Positions 1 through 8,074 of a DNA stretch of 64,000 bases are shown here, in pieces. The DNA is from Winkia neuii (GTDB lineage Bacteria; Actinomycetota; Actinomycetes; Actinomycetales; Actinomycetaceae). The stretch lies in assembly GCF_029011175.1 (NCBI RefSeq), contig NZ_CP118946.1, positions 2,153,157-2,217,156 on the forward strand, in the 5' to 3' direction. Within the stretch, counting starts at the first letter, position 1. Each line of letters starts with the position of its first letter. A model generated the notes under the pieces. It saw nothing but the letters and a program-made list of their open reading frames with translations. It did no database searches and was not told where the DNA came from. Both the position numbers and the translations under genes were made by a program.

Positions 1-2
1 TT

Positions 3-791
3 GTCGTGGGCATCACGGCGTTGCTTGGGTGCGCTTCCTTCACCACCACTCGCTCGCAGGTTGGTCTTACCCTGGGCGGATCCATTGCCTGTCTTGGGGC
101 ACTTGCCAGCCCCCTGTTCCCCCTGGATTTTCCGGGCGTGGACATTCTGCTTCCTACCTGGTGGGCGGCATTCTTGCCGTCACTGGCGGGCGTGCTGTTC
201 GGCTCCGCCCTCGCCTGCGAAATCACTAGGCGGCGGGCCAGCTCCCGCCCGGACGAAGACCTGTTGCGCATTGTTGCCTCCGACCAGACATTCCGTGCCC
301 CGCTACCTTTTTCTAGAGGACGCGATAGCGTGCGCTCGTTCTACCTTTCCGCCATTGCTTCTGCCGGGTTGTGGGGACTGTTGCTTATCCGTGCGCACGG
401 GGTAGATGTTACGGGCGGGCCCACCCACATGTTCCTTTATTTGAATTGGGCGTGCGAACTCATCACCTTGATGGGAGTGGTGGTCTTCTCGCTCCTACTA
501 ACTTTTTCGGGCATGTTTTCTTCTTTTGGGCCGCTCTTTTGCGGCACCTTCTTCATTACGCTGCCCGCCTGCGGCGTATCGTTTTTGCAGGTCATTACCG
601 GGTACGGGATAGGTCCTAACTTCCCCACTGCCACGGCTTTCGGCCTCACCGCCGTCCCCCTGTCCGCGATCGGGGCTGCAGCAGTAGCAACGGTGCACGC
701 CGCGCATTGGGCACGCGTGCGGTCCTGTTCCAAAGAAGCAAGCAAACGCGACCTGGATCTGGAAACATACCTTCGAGATATGGAAATTTAG
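3..791 (+). CDS. Integral membrane protein, 5' end outside window
   Basis: The frame is open from the left edge, so the true start probably lies upstream; an internal GTG at 6 is the first possible start inside the window. About 261 residues are visible. Several hydrophobic stretches (roughly residues 15-40, 45-70, 110-130, 145-175, 180-200 and 215-235) separated by short polar loops indicate a polytopic membrane protein, and the C-terminus is charged and cytoplasmic-looking. I do not recognise the family. It lies 77 bp upstream of the next gene on the same strand and could share a transcript with it. Confidence 0.6.
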   Translation, partial: VVGITALLGCASFTTTRSQVGLTLGGSIACLGALASPLFPLDFPGVDILLPTWWAAFLPSLAGVLFGSALACEITRRRASSRPDEDLLRIVASDQTFRAPLPFSRGRDSVRSFYLSAIASAGLWGLLLIRAHGVDVTGGPTHMFLYLNWACELITLMGVVVFSLLLTFSGMFSSFGPLFCGTFFITLPACGVSFLQVITGYGIGPNFPTATAFGLTAVPLSAIGAAAVATVHAAHWARVRSCSKEASKRDLDLETYLRDMEI

Positions 792-868
792 CCCCGCCCG
801 CGCGGGAAAAATGCCTTGCCTCTTCGCTCGGCTATCGTTGGAAGCAACTGTGTACGTAGGAGGCTTCT

Positions 869-2164
869 ATGAGCGATAACGCCGACCCCAAAGATATTGT
901 AGGCCGTCGGATCTGGCGGATTTCTGATGACGTTGCCCCAGAGACCGGCACGCAGGGTCTGCCCGTACAGGGCGCCCAAAAAACTGCGGCAATTGTTGGT
1001 GAACCCGTAGGCGCAGGGCGCTCCGGATCCACCTCTTACAATTTTGTGTCCGCGGCCCAGGCCAAGCCGAAAAAAGATGCCCCCGAGCAGGGCGAACAAG
1101 TAGCCGAACAAGCTGACCAGGCCGAACCGGCCCAGCCCGTCCAAGAGCCGGCGGCCGCCCTCGAAGCGCCTAGCGAAGCAGAAACAGGAGAGGGCACGGA
1201 CGAAGAAACTACTGAAGAAGCCGAAGTAGCAGACCAGGGCGAAGCACAGGCCGAACCGCTAGCGCAGGCCAACGAAGAAGCCACCGTAGTGGCCGAAACC
1301 CGGCCGGCTGCTCCAGCTTTCGCTCCCGTGCACCCCAAGGGCGAAAGCCGCCAGGCCCCGCAGACTGATGCCGACGCGGCCGAGGCCTTCCCCACTCCGA
1401 GCGCTCCTATAACTGACACTACGAAACGCACCTCCATCGCCGACCGTTTCCCCGCCGAGGGGCCGCGCGATCCCGAACGCGAAGCCGAAAGCACGCTGAT
1501 TCGCCGCCAGTCCCTGTTGGCCCCCACCCAGAGCTCACCCGCCAACCAGGAAGAGCCCACCTGGGCCAAACGTGAGGCGCAGGCTTCGTCCTCTTCCGCA
1601 GAGGCTTCCGAAGAAGAACTGTTCGAGGGCGCAACCGTCCGCCCATCCACCAAGTCTCGCGGGCTAGCACACTTCGGCGTGCTGGTAGGAACCATTTTGC
1701 TGGTTCCGCTCGCCCTGGCCTTATTCATTGCCGGCGTAGCCCAGCCCGAGGGCGCTCAGTACTTCGCGTTGGGCACCAATGCAGGACGCATCCTGCTGGT
1801 GCTGCTAGGGGTTGTGGGCGTGTTCCTGGCCGTATTGCTGGCCCGCTGGTCCTCGCTAGGTTCGTTCATCGCAGGCATTTTACTCTTCGGTCTTGGCGTT
1901 GCCGGCATCATAATCTCGCCTCTGGTATCCGTGTGGAGCGACAACATCGTCCGCGATCTTACCGGCGGCTCCCTGGCCTCCCGTTTCGTATCTACTTTCG
2001 CGCTCATCTGCGCTAACGGCACCCTGGCAATGGCCGGTGCGGTGCTGCTGGCTGTCGGCTTCGTCTCACACGGTGCCCGCCGCAAGGGCCGCGAAGACAC
2101 TCGTACCCGCGAAAGGGTAGAGGACGCCCTCGAAAATAGGAAAAGAGCCTCGCGCGCCAAGTGA
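869..2164 (+). CDS. Membrane protein with long acidic disordered N-terminus
   Basis: The 431-residue protein starts at an ATG preceded by a strong ribosome binding site (AGGAGG, about 6 bases upstream). Residues 1-265 are rich in Ala, Glu, Pro and Gln with no hydrophobic segment, so probably disordered and cytoplasmic. Residues about 270-400 contain four hydrophobic helices, and a basic tail of Arg, Lys and Glu ends the protein. Family not recognised. The position just before an alpha/beta hydrolase and nth resembles Rv3669 of M. tuberculosis, also a membrane protein, but I cannot show homology. Its stop overlaps the next gene's GTG start (GTGA), indicating translational coupling. Confidence 0.7.
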   Translation: MSDNADPKDIVGRRIWRISDDVAPETGTQGLPVQGAQKTAAIVGEPVGAGRSGSTSYNFVSAAQAKPKKDAPEQGEQVAEQADQAEPAQPVQEPAAALEAPSEAETGEGTDEETTEEAEVADQGEAQAEPLAQANEEATVVAETRPAAPAFAPVHPKGESRQAPQTDADAAEAFPTPSAPITDTTKRTSIADRFPAEGPRDPEREAESTLIRRQSLLAPTQSSPANQEEPTWAKREAQASSSSAEASEEELFEGATVRPSTKSRGLAHFGVLVGTILLVPLALALFIAGVAQPEGAQYFALGTNAGRILLVLLGVVGVFLAVLLARWSSLGSFIAGILLFGLGVAGIIISPLVSVWSDNIVRDLTGGSLASRFVSTFALICANGTLAMAGAVLLAVGFVSHGARRKGREDTRTRERVEDALENRKRASRAK

Positions 2165-3099
2165 AGATTGAAGATTCCCTTCCCTCTGGGCTGATCCGCC
2201 CGGAGGGGCCGTGGATACACCGCAACATCAACGCCAACGGCGCCCGCTTCCACGTGGTGCAGGCTGGCCCTTCCTCCTCGCACGCGGTATTGCTGCTGCA
2301 CGGCTTCCCCCAATACTGGTGGGCTATGCGCGCCCAACTTGAGGCGCTTGCGGCAGCCGGATACAACGCGGTGGCCATGGATTTGCGCGGCTTTGGCGGT
2401 TCTGACCGGCAGCCGAGCGGTTATGACGTAGCCACCTTGACCAAGGACTGCATCGGGGTGTTGACGTCGCTCGGCATTTCTAAAGCCATACTGGTAGGGC
2501 AAGGAATTGGCGGCACGCTTGCGTGGGCAGCCCCAGCGGTTGCTCCCCGCCAGGTAGCGGCTATCGTCACCTTAGGGGCTCCTCATCCTCTTGCCACCCG
2601 TTCTTTACGAGGGCGAGCCTTTACCGGAGGTGCGGCCCAATACCTGTTCTTGCAGCTACCGTGGCTACCTGAGCGAGCATTGCGAAGCGGCTCGCTAGTG
2701 CACGCCCTGATGCGCTCCTGGGCCGCTGCGGAAAATCGTGACCTGGTAAATGACTTGGCAGACCGGTACGCATCCTTATTTACGAATCCTTTTGCGGCCA
2801 CCGCTGCCCTTGCCTATCTGCGGCAGACGCGGAAGTTAATCGGAGCCCAACGTGACCTGCTCCGCCATCGGGTGAGCGTGCCGGTGCTGTCCCTGCAAGG
2901 GCAAGTGGATCCGATCATGCCCGGGCAGGCCTTTGCGCGGGATGCCCACTATGTTGCCGGGCCTTTGACCCAGCGGGCGATTGTCGGTGCCGGCCACTTC
3001 CTGTCTGAGGAAGCCCCCGCAGCTGTGAATGCCGCGCTGCTTAGCTTTCTGCAGGAACTGGATTGGCCGACGGGCAGTAGCTTGCAACCGGGCAAATAG
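2161..3099 (+). CDS. Alpha/beta hydrolase family protein lacking the nucleophile
   Basis: The 312-residue protein has the alpha/beta hydrolase layout of the epoxide hydrolase / haloalkane dehalogenase group: an oxyanion HGFP motif, the nucleophile-elbow region near residues 111-118, an acid in LQGQVDP and a histidine in GAGHFLSEE. In this group the elbow reads G-H-D-W-G-G or G-x-S-x-G; here it reads GQGIGG, so the nucleophile position (residue 115) is Gly. Catalysis by the usual covalent route therefore looks impossible, although the rest of the triad is present. It starts with GTG, coupled by a GTGA overlap to the gene before it. It overlaps the 3' end of nth on the opposite strand by 59 bp. 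The locus matches EphE in the syntenic mycobacterial region. Confidence 0.8.
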   Translation: MKIEDSLPSGLIRPEGPWIHRNINANGARFHVVQAGPSSSHAVLLLHGFPQYWWAMRAQLEALAAAGYNAVAMDLRGFGGSDRQPSGYDVATLTKDCIGVLTSLGISKAILVGQGIGGTLAWAAPAVAPRQVAAIVTLGAPHPLATRSLRGRAFTGGAAQYLFLQLPWLPERALRSGSLVHALMRSWAAAENRDLVNDLADRYASLFTNPFAATAALAYLRQTRKLIGAQRDLLRHRVSVPVLSLQGQVDPIMPGQAFARDAHYVAGPLTQRAIVGAGHFLSEEAPAAVNAALLSFLQELDWPTGSSLQPGK

Positions 3100-3697
3100 T
3101 GCACTTGGGAGCACGGGCAGTGCACACCTGGCGGCCATGAAAAATAAGGCGATGACACAGCATCGTCCAGTCGGCGTGTGGCAGTAATGCCCGCAGGTCG
3201 CCCTCTACTTTCAGCGGATCTTTTTCGCTAGTGAAGCCTAGGCGGCGGCTGAGGCGGCCGACATGGGTGTCCACAGTAATTTCGGGTTTTCCGAACCAAT
3301 TTCCCAACACCACGTTTGCGGTTTTCCGTCCGACCCCGGGCAAGGACATCAGTTCCTTTCGAGTGCCGGGCACCTGCCCACCAAAGTCCCTTACTAGCCC
3401 TTCGGCAAGGCCTAAGAGCGAGTTCGCCCTCCTGCGAAACATCCCTAAAGGACGCACTACTTGCTGTAGCTCTTCCAGGTCAGCGCCCGCCAAATCCTTT
3501 GGCGTAGGCCACGTGGAAAACAGCTGTGGGCTGATCTGATTCACTCGAACGTCAGTAGTTTGGGCACTTAGCACTGTGGCCACCAATAGCTCGAAGGCGT
3601 TAGAAAAATCGAGCGCGCAGCCCGCATCAGGGTAGGCTCGTGCCAGGGCGCGCGAGACCTGCACTGCCCGATGGTGTGCGACCAGATCTTGGGGCAC
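3041..3697 (-). CDS. nth: Endonuclease III (DNA glycosylase/AP lyase)
   Basis: This is a base-excision repair enzyme removing oxidised pyrimidines and cleaving the abasic site. The 218 residues match family length. The helix-hairpin-helix motif LPGVGRKTANVV lies at 119-130, with catalytic Lys125 and catalytic Asp143 in VDTHVGR. The C-terminal [4Fe-4S] loop is complete, with Cys192, Cys199, Cys202 and Cys208 in the C-x6-C-x2-C-x5-C pattern. The start is GTG at 3697, and the next gene (crp/glxR) is divergent, so 3698-3808 holds both promoters. The 3' end overlaps the convergent hydrolase gene. Confidence 0.95.
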   Translation of the reverse strand: MPQDLVAHHRAVQVSRALARAYPDAGCALDFSNAFELLVATVLSAQTTDVRVNQISPQLFSTWPTPKDLAGADLEELQQVVRPLGMFRRRANSLLGLAEGLVRDFGGQVPGTRKELMSLPGVGRKTANVVLGNWFGKPEITVDTHVGRLSRRLGFTSEKDPLKVEGDLRALLPHADWTMLCHRLIFHGRQVCTARAPKCTICPVASYCPSANPVPAES

Positions 3698-3808
3698 ATG
3701 TACCTCTTTTCACACAACACTAACCGTTGTGATATAAAACGCTTCTGGTAATGATTAAACTAGGCTATACATACCACCATGCCGCTAGTCCCGGCGCGAG
3801 GAGGAAAC

Positions 3809-4486
3809 GTGGACGCAACAATTATCCGTCAGGTACCGCTATTCGAAGGACTCGACGAGGCCACCCTGGGCGAGCTGTACCAGAAGATGTCTGAAGTTAC
3901 GCTTCGCCGCGGCGAGGTACTGTTTGAAGAAAACGACGACGCAGACCAGCTCTACATTGTCACCGAAGGCAAAGTGAAGCTGGGCCACACCACTTCCGAT
4001 GGCCGCGAGAACCTGCTGGCAATCTTGGGCCCTGGCGAGATCCTGGGCGAATTGACCCTATTCGATCGTGGCACCCGTTCTGGCACGGCTACCGCAATCT
4101 CCTCCACCAGGTTGCTGTCGCTGGCACACACCGACCTGATGGCATTCATAGATTCGCATCCGCAGATGGCCAAGCTGATGCTGCGTGACCTGGCGGGCCG
4201 CCTACGCCGCACCAATGAGGCGCTCGCGGACATGGTCTTCTCGGACGTGCCGGGCCGCGTCGCTAAGGCGCTGGTCGATTTGGCAGAGCGTTTCGGTTCC
4301 CGTACCGACGAGGGCGTGCACGTCCCCCACGACCTGACCCAGGAAGAACTGGCACAGCTGGTCGGCGCTTCCCGCGAAACCGTGAACAAGTCTTTGGCCG
4401 AATTCGGTTCCCGCGGCTGGATCCGTTTGGAAGGCCGCGCAGTCATGCTGCTAGACCTTGAGCGCCTAGTACGCCGCGCCCGCTAA
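3809..4486 (+). CDS. glxR: Crp/Fnr-family cAMP-type regulator (GlxR-like)
   Basis: This global transcription regulator binds a cyclic nucleotide and DNA as a dimer. With the GTG start at 3809 it is 225 residues, the usual GlxR/Crp length, beginning MDATIIRQVPLF as relatives do. An ATG at 3779 would add ten atypical residues and lacks a good ribosome binding site, whereas GAGGAGG lies just before 3809. The cyclic-nucleotide pocket shows Gly80-Glu81 and Arg90-Ser91, matching cAMP contacts in Crp. A C-terminal helix-turn-helix spans about 176-199 with SRETVNK as recognition helix. Its place between nth and a RidA gene is the actinobacterial crp locus. A strong terminator follows. Confidence 0.93.
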   Translation: MDATIIRQVPLFEGLDEATLGELYQKMSEVTLRRGEVLFEENDDADQLYIVTEGKVKLGHTTSDGRENLLAILGPGEILGELTLFDRGTRSGTATAISSTRLLSLAHTDLMAFIDSHPQMAKLMLRDLAGRLRRTNEALADMVFSDVPGRVAKALVDLAERFGSRTDEGVHVPHDLTQEELAQLVGASRETVNKSLAEFGSRGWIRLEGRAVMLLDLERLVRRAR

Positions 4487-4499
4487 GTTTTAGCTACGT

Positions 4500-4532
4500 A
4501 AGATGCCCGAGCATAGCTCGGGCATCTTAGTT
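4500..4532 (+). terminator. Rho-independent terminator after glxR
   Basis: A perfect 13-bp inverted repeat (AAGATGCCCGAGC at 4500-4512 and its complement at 4516-4528) has a 3-base loop (ATA) and is followed by AGTTTT. It lies 13 bases after the glxR stop codon. Confidence 0.9.
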
Positions 4533-4551
4533 TTCCCGCTTGTGGGCAGAA

Positions 4552-4577
4552 AAATCCCCCGGCCATTTGGCCGGGGG
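4552..4577 (-). terminator. Rho-independent terminator after the RidA gene
   Basis: The arms CCCCCGGCC (4556-4564) and GGCCGGGGG (4569-4577) enclose ATTT. Read on the minus strand the hairpin is followed by a run of T, placing it as the stop signal of the leftward RidA operon about 20 bases after its stop codon. Confidence 0.85.
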
Positions 4578-4597
4578 TTCGCTTTCTACCGCAAGTG

Positions 4598-5062
4598 TTA
4601 CTTGGTGGTGAAGACGACCTCTACCTCGACGGGAGCGCCAAGGGGAAGGGCGGCAACACCGACGGCCGAGCGTACGTGCGGCTCGTCGAATAGCTCACCG
4701 AAGAACAGGGACGCACCGTTGGCGACCTGTGCCTGGTCAGTGAAATCGGGCTTGGAGGAAACGAAGGCGGTCACGGCCTCGACGCCGGTGATCGCGTCCT
4801 CGCTACCAGCAATGGCAACGGCTGCTGCAAGCGCGTTCAGGGCGCAGGTGCGAGCGGCTTCCTGGGCATCTTCCAGGGCAACTTCGCCCTCGCCTACATG
4901 GCCGGTGGCAACCAGCGAGCCGTCACGCATGGGCAGCTGACCCGAAGTGCGGATCTTGCCTTCGCCAATCTTGCGAGCGGGCGTGTATGCGGCTACCGGG
5001 GGAACTACCTTGGGCAGTTCGATTCCTTGTTCTTTCAGACGTGCAGAGAGTGCTTCACTCAT
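4598..5062 (-). CDS. RidA/YjgF-family protein
   Basis: The 154-residue protein belongs to the RidA (YjgF/YER057c/UK114) superfamily, whose characterised members hydrolyse reactive enamine/imine intermediates of amino-acid metabolism. It is of the slightly longer subtype with a family-like pattern of GQLPMRDGSL near the N-terminus and a C-terminal strand RSAVGVAALPLGAPVEVE carrying the conserved Arg that binds substrate carboxylate in active members. The ATG start overlaps the stop of the upstream DUF4177 gene (ATGA). The same RidA next to crp occurs in mycobacteria (Rv3678c, from memory). The exact substrate cannot be told from sequence. Confidence 0.88.
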   Translation of the reverse strand: MSEALSARLKEQGIELPKVVPPVAAYTPARKIGEGKIRTSGQLPMRDGSLVATGHVGEGEVALEDAQEAARTCALNALAAAVAIAGSEDAITGVEAVTAFVSSKPDFTDQAQVANGASLFFGELFDEPHVRSAVGVAALPLGAPVEVEVVFTTK

Positions 5063-5217
5063 TCAACTGGCCTCTTCAAATATGCGACTAGGTTGTCCGA
5101 ACCTGTAGGTCCGGGGATGACGGCGACGAGTTCCCACCCGTCAGCGCCCCACTGATCCAGTATCTGCTTTGTTGCGTGTGTTAGCAACGGAATCGTTGCG
5201 TATTCCCATTTAGTCAT
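5059..5217 (-). CDS. Small DUF4177 family protein
   Basis: This 52-residue protein begins MTKWEYATIPLLTHA and contains the signature region LDQWGADGWELVAVIPGP, typical of the small DUF4177 family (function unknown). The stop codon overlaps the start of the RidA gene by four bases (ATGA), so the two are translationally coupled. The same tiny gene precedes RidA in the crp-whiB4 region of other actinobacteria. The translation was worked out by hand from the minus strand. Confidence 0.85.
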   Translation of the reverse strand: MTKWEYATIPLLTHATKQILDQWGADGWELVAVIPGPTGSDNLVAYLKRPVE

Positions 5218-5289
5218 GCCCTAATCCTAACTGGCGGGGGCCCATATTTTTAGCCCCTTTTTATACGCGAGCGTTTGGAAAATTGAACC

Positions 5290-5622
5290 CTACCTGCGCA
5301 CACGCGCCAACACGTGGGGGATGCGCGGGCTGCGGATCTCTTCTGCCAGTGGTGATGGTGAATTTGCCAACCAATCAGCCCAGTCGGTGATGTTTGGCAT
5401 TTGCCGAAGCATTGCGCGGCGTTCACGTTCTGTGAGCCCACCCCACACACCAAAGTTGGCTTCCGATTGCAGGGCGTCTGCTAGGCATTCCAACCGCACT
5501 TCGCAGTTGTAACAACGGGTCCTAACCTGGCGTTGAGCAGCACCTTGAACAAACAGGGCGTCTGGTTCGTCTTGTGCGCACAGGGCTTTGGCGGCCCAGG
5601 TTTGATCTCCGTTCAGATTCAT
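5290..5622 (-). CDS. whiB4: WhiB-family iron-sulfur transcriptional regulator (WhiB4-like)
   Basis: The 110-residue protein has the four WhiB cysteines Cys15, Cys37, Cys40 and Cys46 (C-x2-C-x5-C at the end) that hold a [4Fe-4S] cluster, followed by the GVWGG turn at about 58-62 and the basic TERERR DNA-binding segment. WhiB proteins are redox- or NO-sensitive actinobacterial regulators. The divergent position next to ponA2, near RidA and crp, matches whiB4 (Rv3681c) of M. tuberculosis; the specific symbol rests on that synteny. The extended C-terminus (about 40 residues past the basic patch) is less conserved. Confidence 0.9.
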   Translation of the reverse strand: MNLNGDQTWAAKALCAQDEPDALFVQGAAQRQVRTRCYNCEVRLECLADALQSEANFGVWGGLTERERRAMLRQMPNITDWADWLANSPSPLAEEIRSPRIPHVLARVRR

Positions 5623-5723
5623 TACGGCTAAAATCCTTACATCCTTGTTGGCTTCTTTGCCTAAGTGTGACGGTACCTACATTTGTTCATTTTGTCCATG
5701 CGGCAACGCACTTTTTGTTCGGC

Positions 5724-5743
5724 TACTAGCTAACGAGCTAGTA
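5724..5743. promoter_or_regulatory. Inverted repeat in the whiB4-ponA2 divergent region
   Basis: The arms TACTAGCT and AGCTAGTA pair perfectly around the loop AACG. The element sits 102 bp upstream of whiB4 and 63 bp upstream of ponA2. It has no T-run, so an operator is more plausible than a terminator. The binding protein is unknown. Confidence 0.4.
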
Positions 5744-5806
5744 ACAATGCCCCCAAAGTGGGTAAGTCTCTTATCATTTGCCAGCCATATTGTTTAGGCT
5801 AAGAGC

Positions 5807-8074
5807 ATGTCGAAATCTTCTGGTTCTTCAAGGCTTGCTGCGCTCACTACTGGGGCGCGGCCGGTTTCTACGAAGCAGTACCGTCACCTACTGGTCTTCA
5901 TGGCCGCGATGGTTGCCCTCTGCGCAATTTTCCTGGCGGGCCTTTCTATTCCCGCAATCGGGATGGCCGGCATGGCTACCACGCAGGGCACCAAGGCCTT
6001 CTCGCAGATGCCGGGCGAATTTGAGGCACTGCCGCCATCGCAGCAGTCCATCATTGAAGCCTCCGATGGCACGGAGCTGGCCCGCTTCTACGCAGAAGAC
6101 CGCATTGTCGTACCGCTAGAGAAGATGTCGCCCTGGATCCAGAAGGCGGCCGTGGCCATTGAGGACCGCCGTTTCTTTGACCACGGGGGCATTGACGTGA
6201 TGGGCATGTCGCGCGCCCTCGTCAATAACTTCTTAGGCGGCGACACCGAGGGCGCATCCACCCTCACCCAGCAGTACGTGAAGAACACGCTGATCGAAAC
6301 GGCACTGCAGAAGAACGACCCCCTGGCCAGGGCGAAGGCAGAAGAGCACTCGGTCTCGCGCAAGCTGCGCGAAGCTAAGTATGCGATCACGCTTGAAAAG
6401 AAGATGCCTAAGAAGAAGATTCTGGAAGGCTACCTGAACATTGCTCCGTTCGGCCCGAACGTCTACGGTTCCGAGGCGGCTTCCCGCCACTACTTCTCTA
6501 AGGCCGGCAAGGACCTGACTATTGGCGAGGCCGCCCTGCTAGCCGGCATCACCCAGAACCCGATCGGGTTCAACCCACTGCAGCACCCCGAGAAGGCGCA
6601 GGATAGGCGCAACCAGGTGCTCTTTACCATGCTCGAAACCAAGGCCATCAACAACGAGCAGTACCAGAAGGCCAAGGCTCAGAACGTGAAGGACATGCTA
6701 AAGCCGTCCAACACCCCGCAGGGCTGCGGGGCTGCCGGTAATGCGGCCCACTTCTGCGCCTACGTGGTCCACGAGATCTACCAGAACAATGCTTTCGGCA
6801 AGGACATTGCCGAACGACGCAACCTACTAATGCGTGGCGGCCTGCGCATCCGCACCACTTTGGACAAGCGCATGCAGGATGCTGCAGCTAAGGCTGCTAC
6901 CGATGCGGTACCGGTCAATGACCCATCTGACGCCCGCATCGCCCTCACTTCGGTACGGCCGGGAACTGGCGAAATCCTGGCGATGGCCCAGAACACCAAC
7001 TTCGGGTCCAACACTCAGAAGGATCCATCGGCTACCGAACAGGTTTTTGCTGCCGACGAAGCGCATGGTGGTGGGGCTGGCTACCAGACCGGTTCATCTT
7101 TCAAGCCCATGACTTTGGCCGCCTGGTACGAAGCCGGCTATTCCCCGTACGCGGTAGTGGGCGGACGAACCAGCTATTCGGCCTCGGATTGGAACATTGG
7201 CGACTGTGACGCAGCAGCAGACGGCTGGGAAGTACACAACAACGAAAACACTTCCCCCAGGGCCACCACGGTTGTGCAGGGCACACAGCGGTCACTCAAC
7301 ACAACCTACGCGGGCATGGCTTCCAGGCTTGACCTTTGCAACATCAAGGATGTGGCAAAGCGGGTTCATGCCGTACCGGGCGATGGGTCGAATCCGACCT
7401 TCCGCCCCTCCGACATTTTGGGCTCGGGATCGGTGCCGCCACTGAACATGGCAAACGCGTTCGCTACCTTTGTGAACAAGGGGGAATACTGCAAACCGAT
7501 CGCCATTAGCGCGGTTACCACTTCGGCAGGAAAGAAGCTGAAGGTGCCGCAGAAATCTTGCAAGAAGGCACTCGAGAAGGGCCCGGCGGAACAGACCACC
7601 TGGACTCTGGAGCGCACTTACAACTCCTACGGGTCAATGGGATACGCTTCGATCGGCCGGCCGGCAATAGCAAAGACCGGTACTACCACCGGCCCGTCGG
7701 ACGCGTGGATCGTGGGTTCTACCCCTGACGTGTCTACCTCTGTGTGGATTGGTCACGCCCAGGGCATTGCCCCGCTTGCGGACGTGGTTGTGGGCGGACG
7801 CTACTACGACATAATGTACGGTTCGACCCTGCCGGCTAACACCTGGCAGAACTATATGAGGGCGGCCCACGAGGGCATTCCTGTCCGCGGCTTTGACTAC
7901 AACGACATTGGTACAGGTGTGCCGCAACGGCAGGTTGAACAGCCGCAGCGGCAGCAGCAGCAGGAGGCTCCGGCCCCGCAAAAATCCGAGCCGAAGAAGG
8001 AAGAACCGGCCCCCAAACAGTCGGAAGAGCCTTCTACCACGGTCACCGAAACAACCATTATTGAGGAACGTTGA
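5807..8074 (+). CDS. ponA2: Bifunctional penicillin-binding protein PonA2 (class A PBP)
   Basis: This membrane-anchored cell-wall synthase polymerises glycan strands and cross-links peptides. The 755 residues begin with a basic cytoplasmic stretch and a transmembrane anchor at about 28-55. The GT51 glycosyltransferase domain shows EDRRFFDHGGID (119-130) and GASTLTQQYVKN (149-160). The transpeptidase has the nucleophile motif SSFK (Ser430, Lys433), SLN (496-498) and KTGT (623-626). The C-terminal 60 residues are rich in Gln, Glu and Pro and probably flexible. Its TGA stop overlaps the TTG start of the following metallophosphoesterase. PonA2 next to whiB4 and this phosphoesterase is a conserved actinobacterial arrangement. 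Confidence 0.95.
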   Translation: MSKSSGSSRLAALTTGARPVSTKQYRHLLVFMAAMVALCAIFLAGLSIPAIGMAGMATTQGTKAFSQMPGEFEALPPSQQSIIEASDGTELARFYAEDRIVVPLEKMSPWIQKAAVAIEDRRFFDHGGIDVMGMSRALVNNFLGGDTEGASTLTQQYVKNTLIETALQKNDPLARAKAEEHSVSRKLREAKYAITLEKKMPKKKILEGYLNIAPFGPNVYGSEAASRHYFSKAGKDLTIGEAALLAGITQNPIGFNPLQHPEKAQDRRNQVLFTMLETKAINNEQYQKAKAQNVKDMLKPSNTPQGCGAAGNAAHFCAYVVHEIYQNNAFGKDIAERRNLLMRGGLRIRTTLDKRMQDAAAKAATDAVPVNDPSDARIALTSVRPGTGEILAMAQNTNFGSNTQKDPSATEQVFAADEAHGGGAGYQTGSSFKPMTLAAWYEAGYSPYAVVGGRTSYSASDWNIGDCDAAADGWEVHNNENTSPRATTVVQGTQRSLNTTYAGMASRLDLCNIKDVAKRVHAVPGDGSNPTFRPSDILGSGSVPPLNMANAFATFVNKGEYCKPIAISAVTTSAGKKLKVPQKSCKKALEKGPAEQTTWTLERTYNSYGSMGYASIGRPAIAKTGTTTGPSDAWIVGSTPDVSTSVWIGHAQGIAPLADVVVGGRYYDIMYGSTLPANTWQNYMRAAHEGIPVRGFDYNDIGTGVPQRQVEQPQRQQQQEAPAPQKSEPKKEEPAPKQSEEPSTTVTETTIIEER

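Noticed and set aside
1036..1728. A 230-codon minus-strand open frame opposite the disordered membrane protein
   Set aside because: It arises from the Ala/Glu-rich codons of the plus-strand gene and has low-complexity Ser/Ala content, with no ribosome binding site.
3708..3732. A GlxR/Crp binding site upstream of glxR
   Set aside because: The TCACA and TGTGA halves are in the wrong relative order and spacing for the TGTGA-N6-TCACA consensus.
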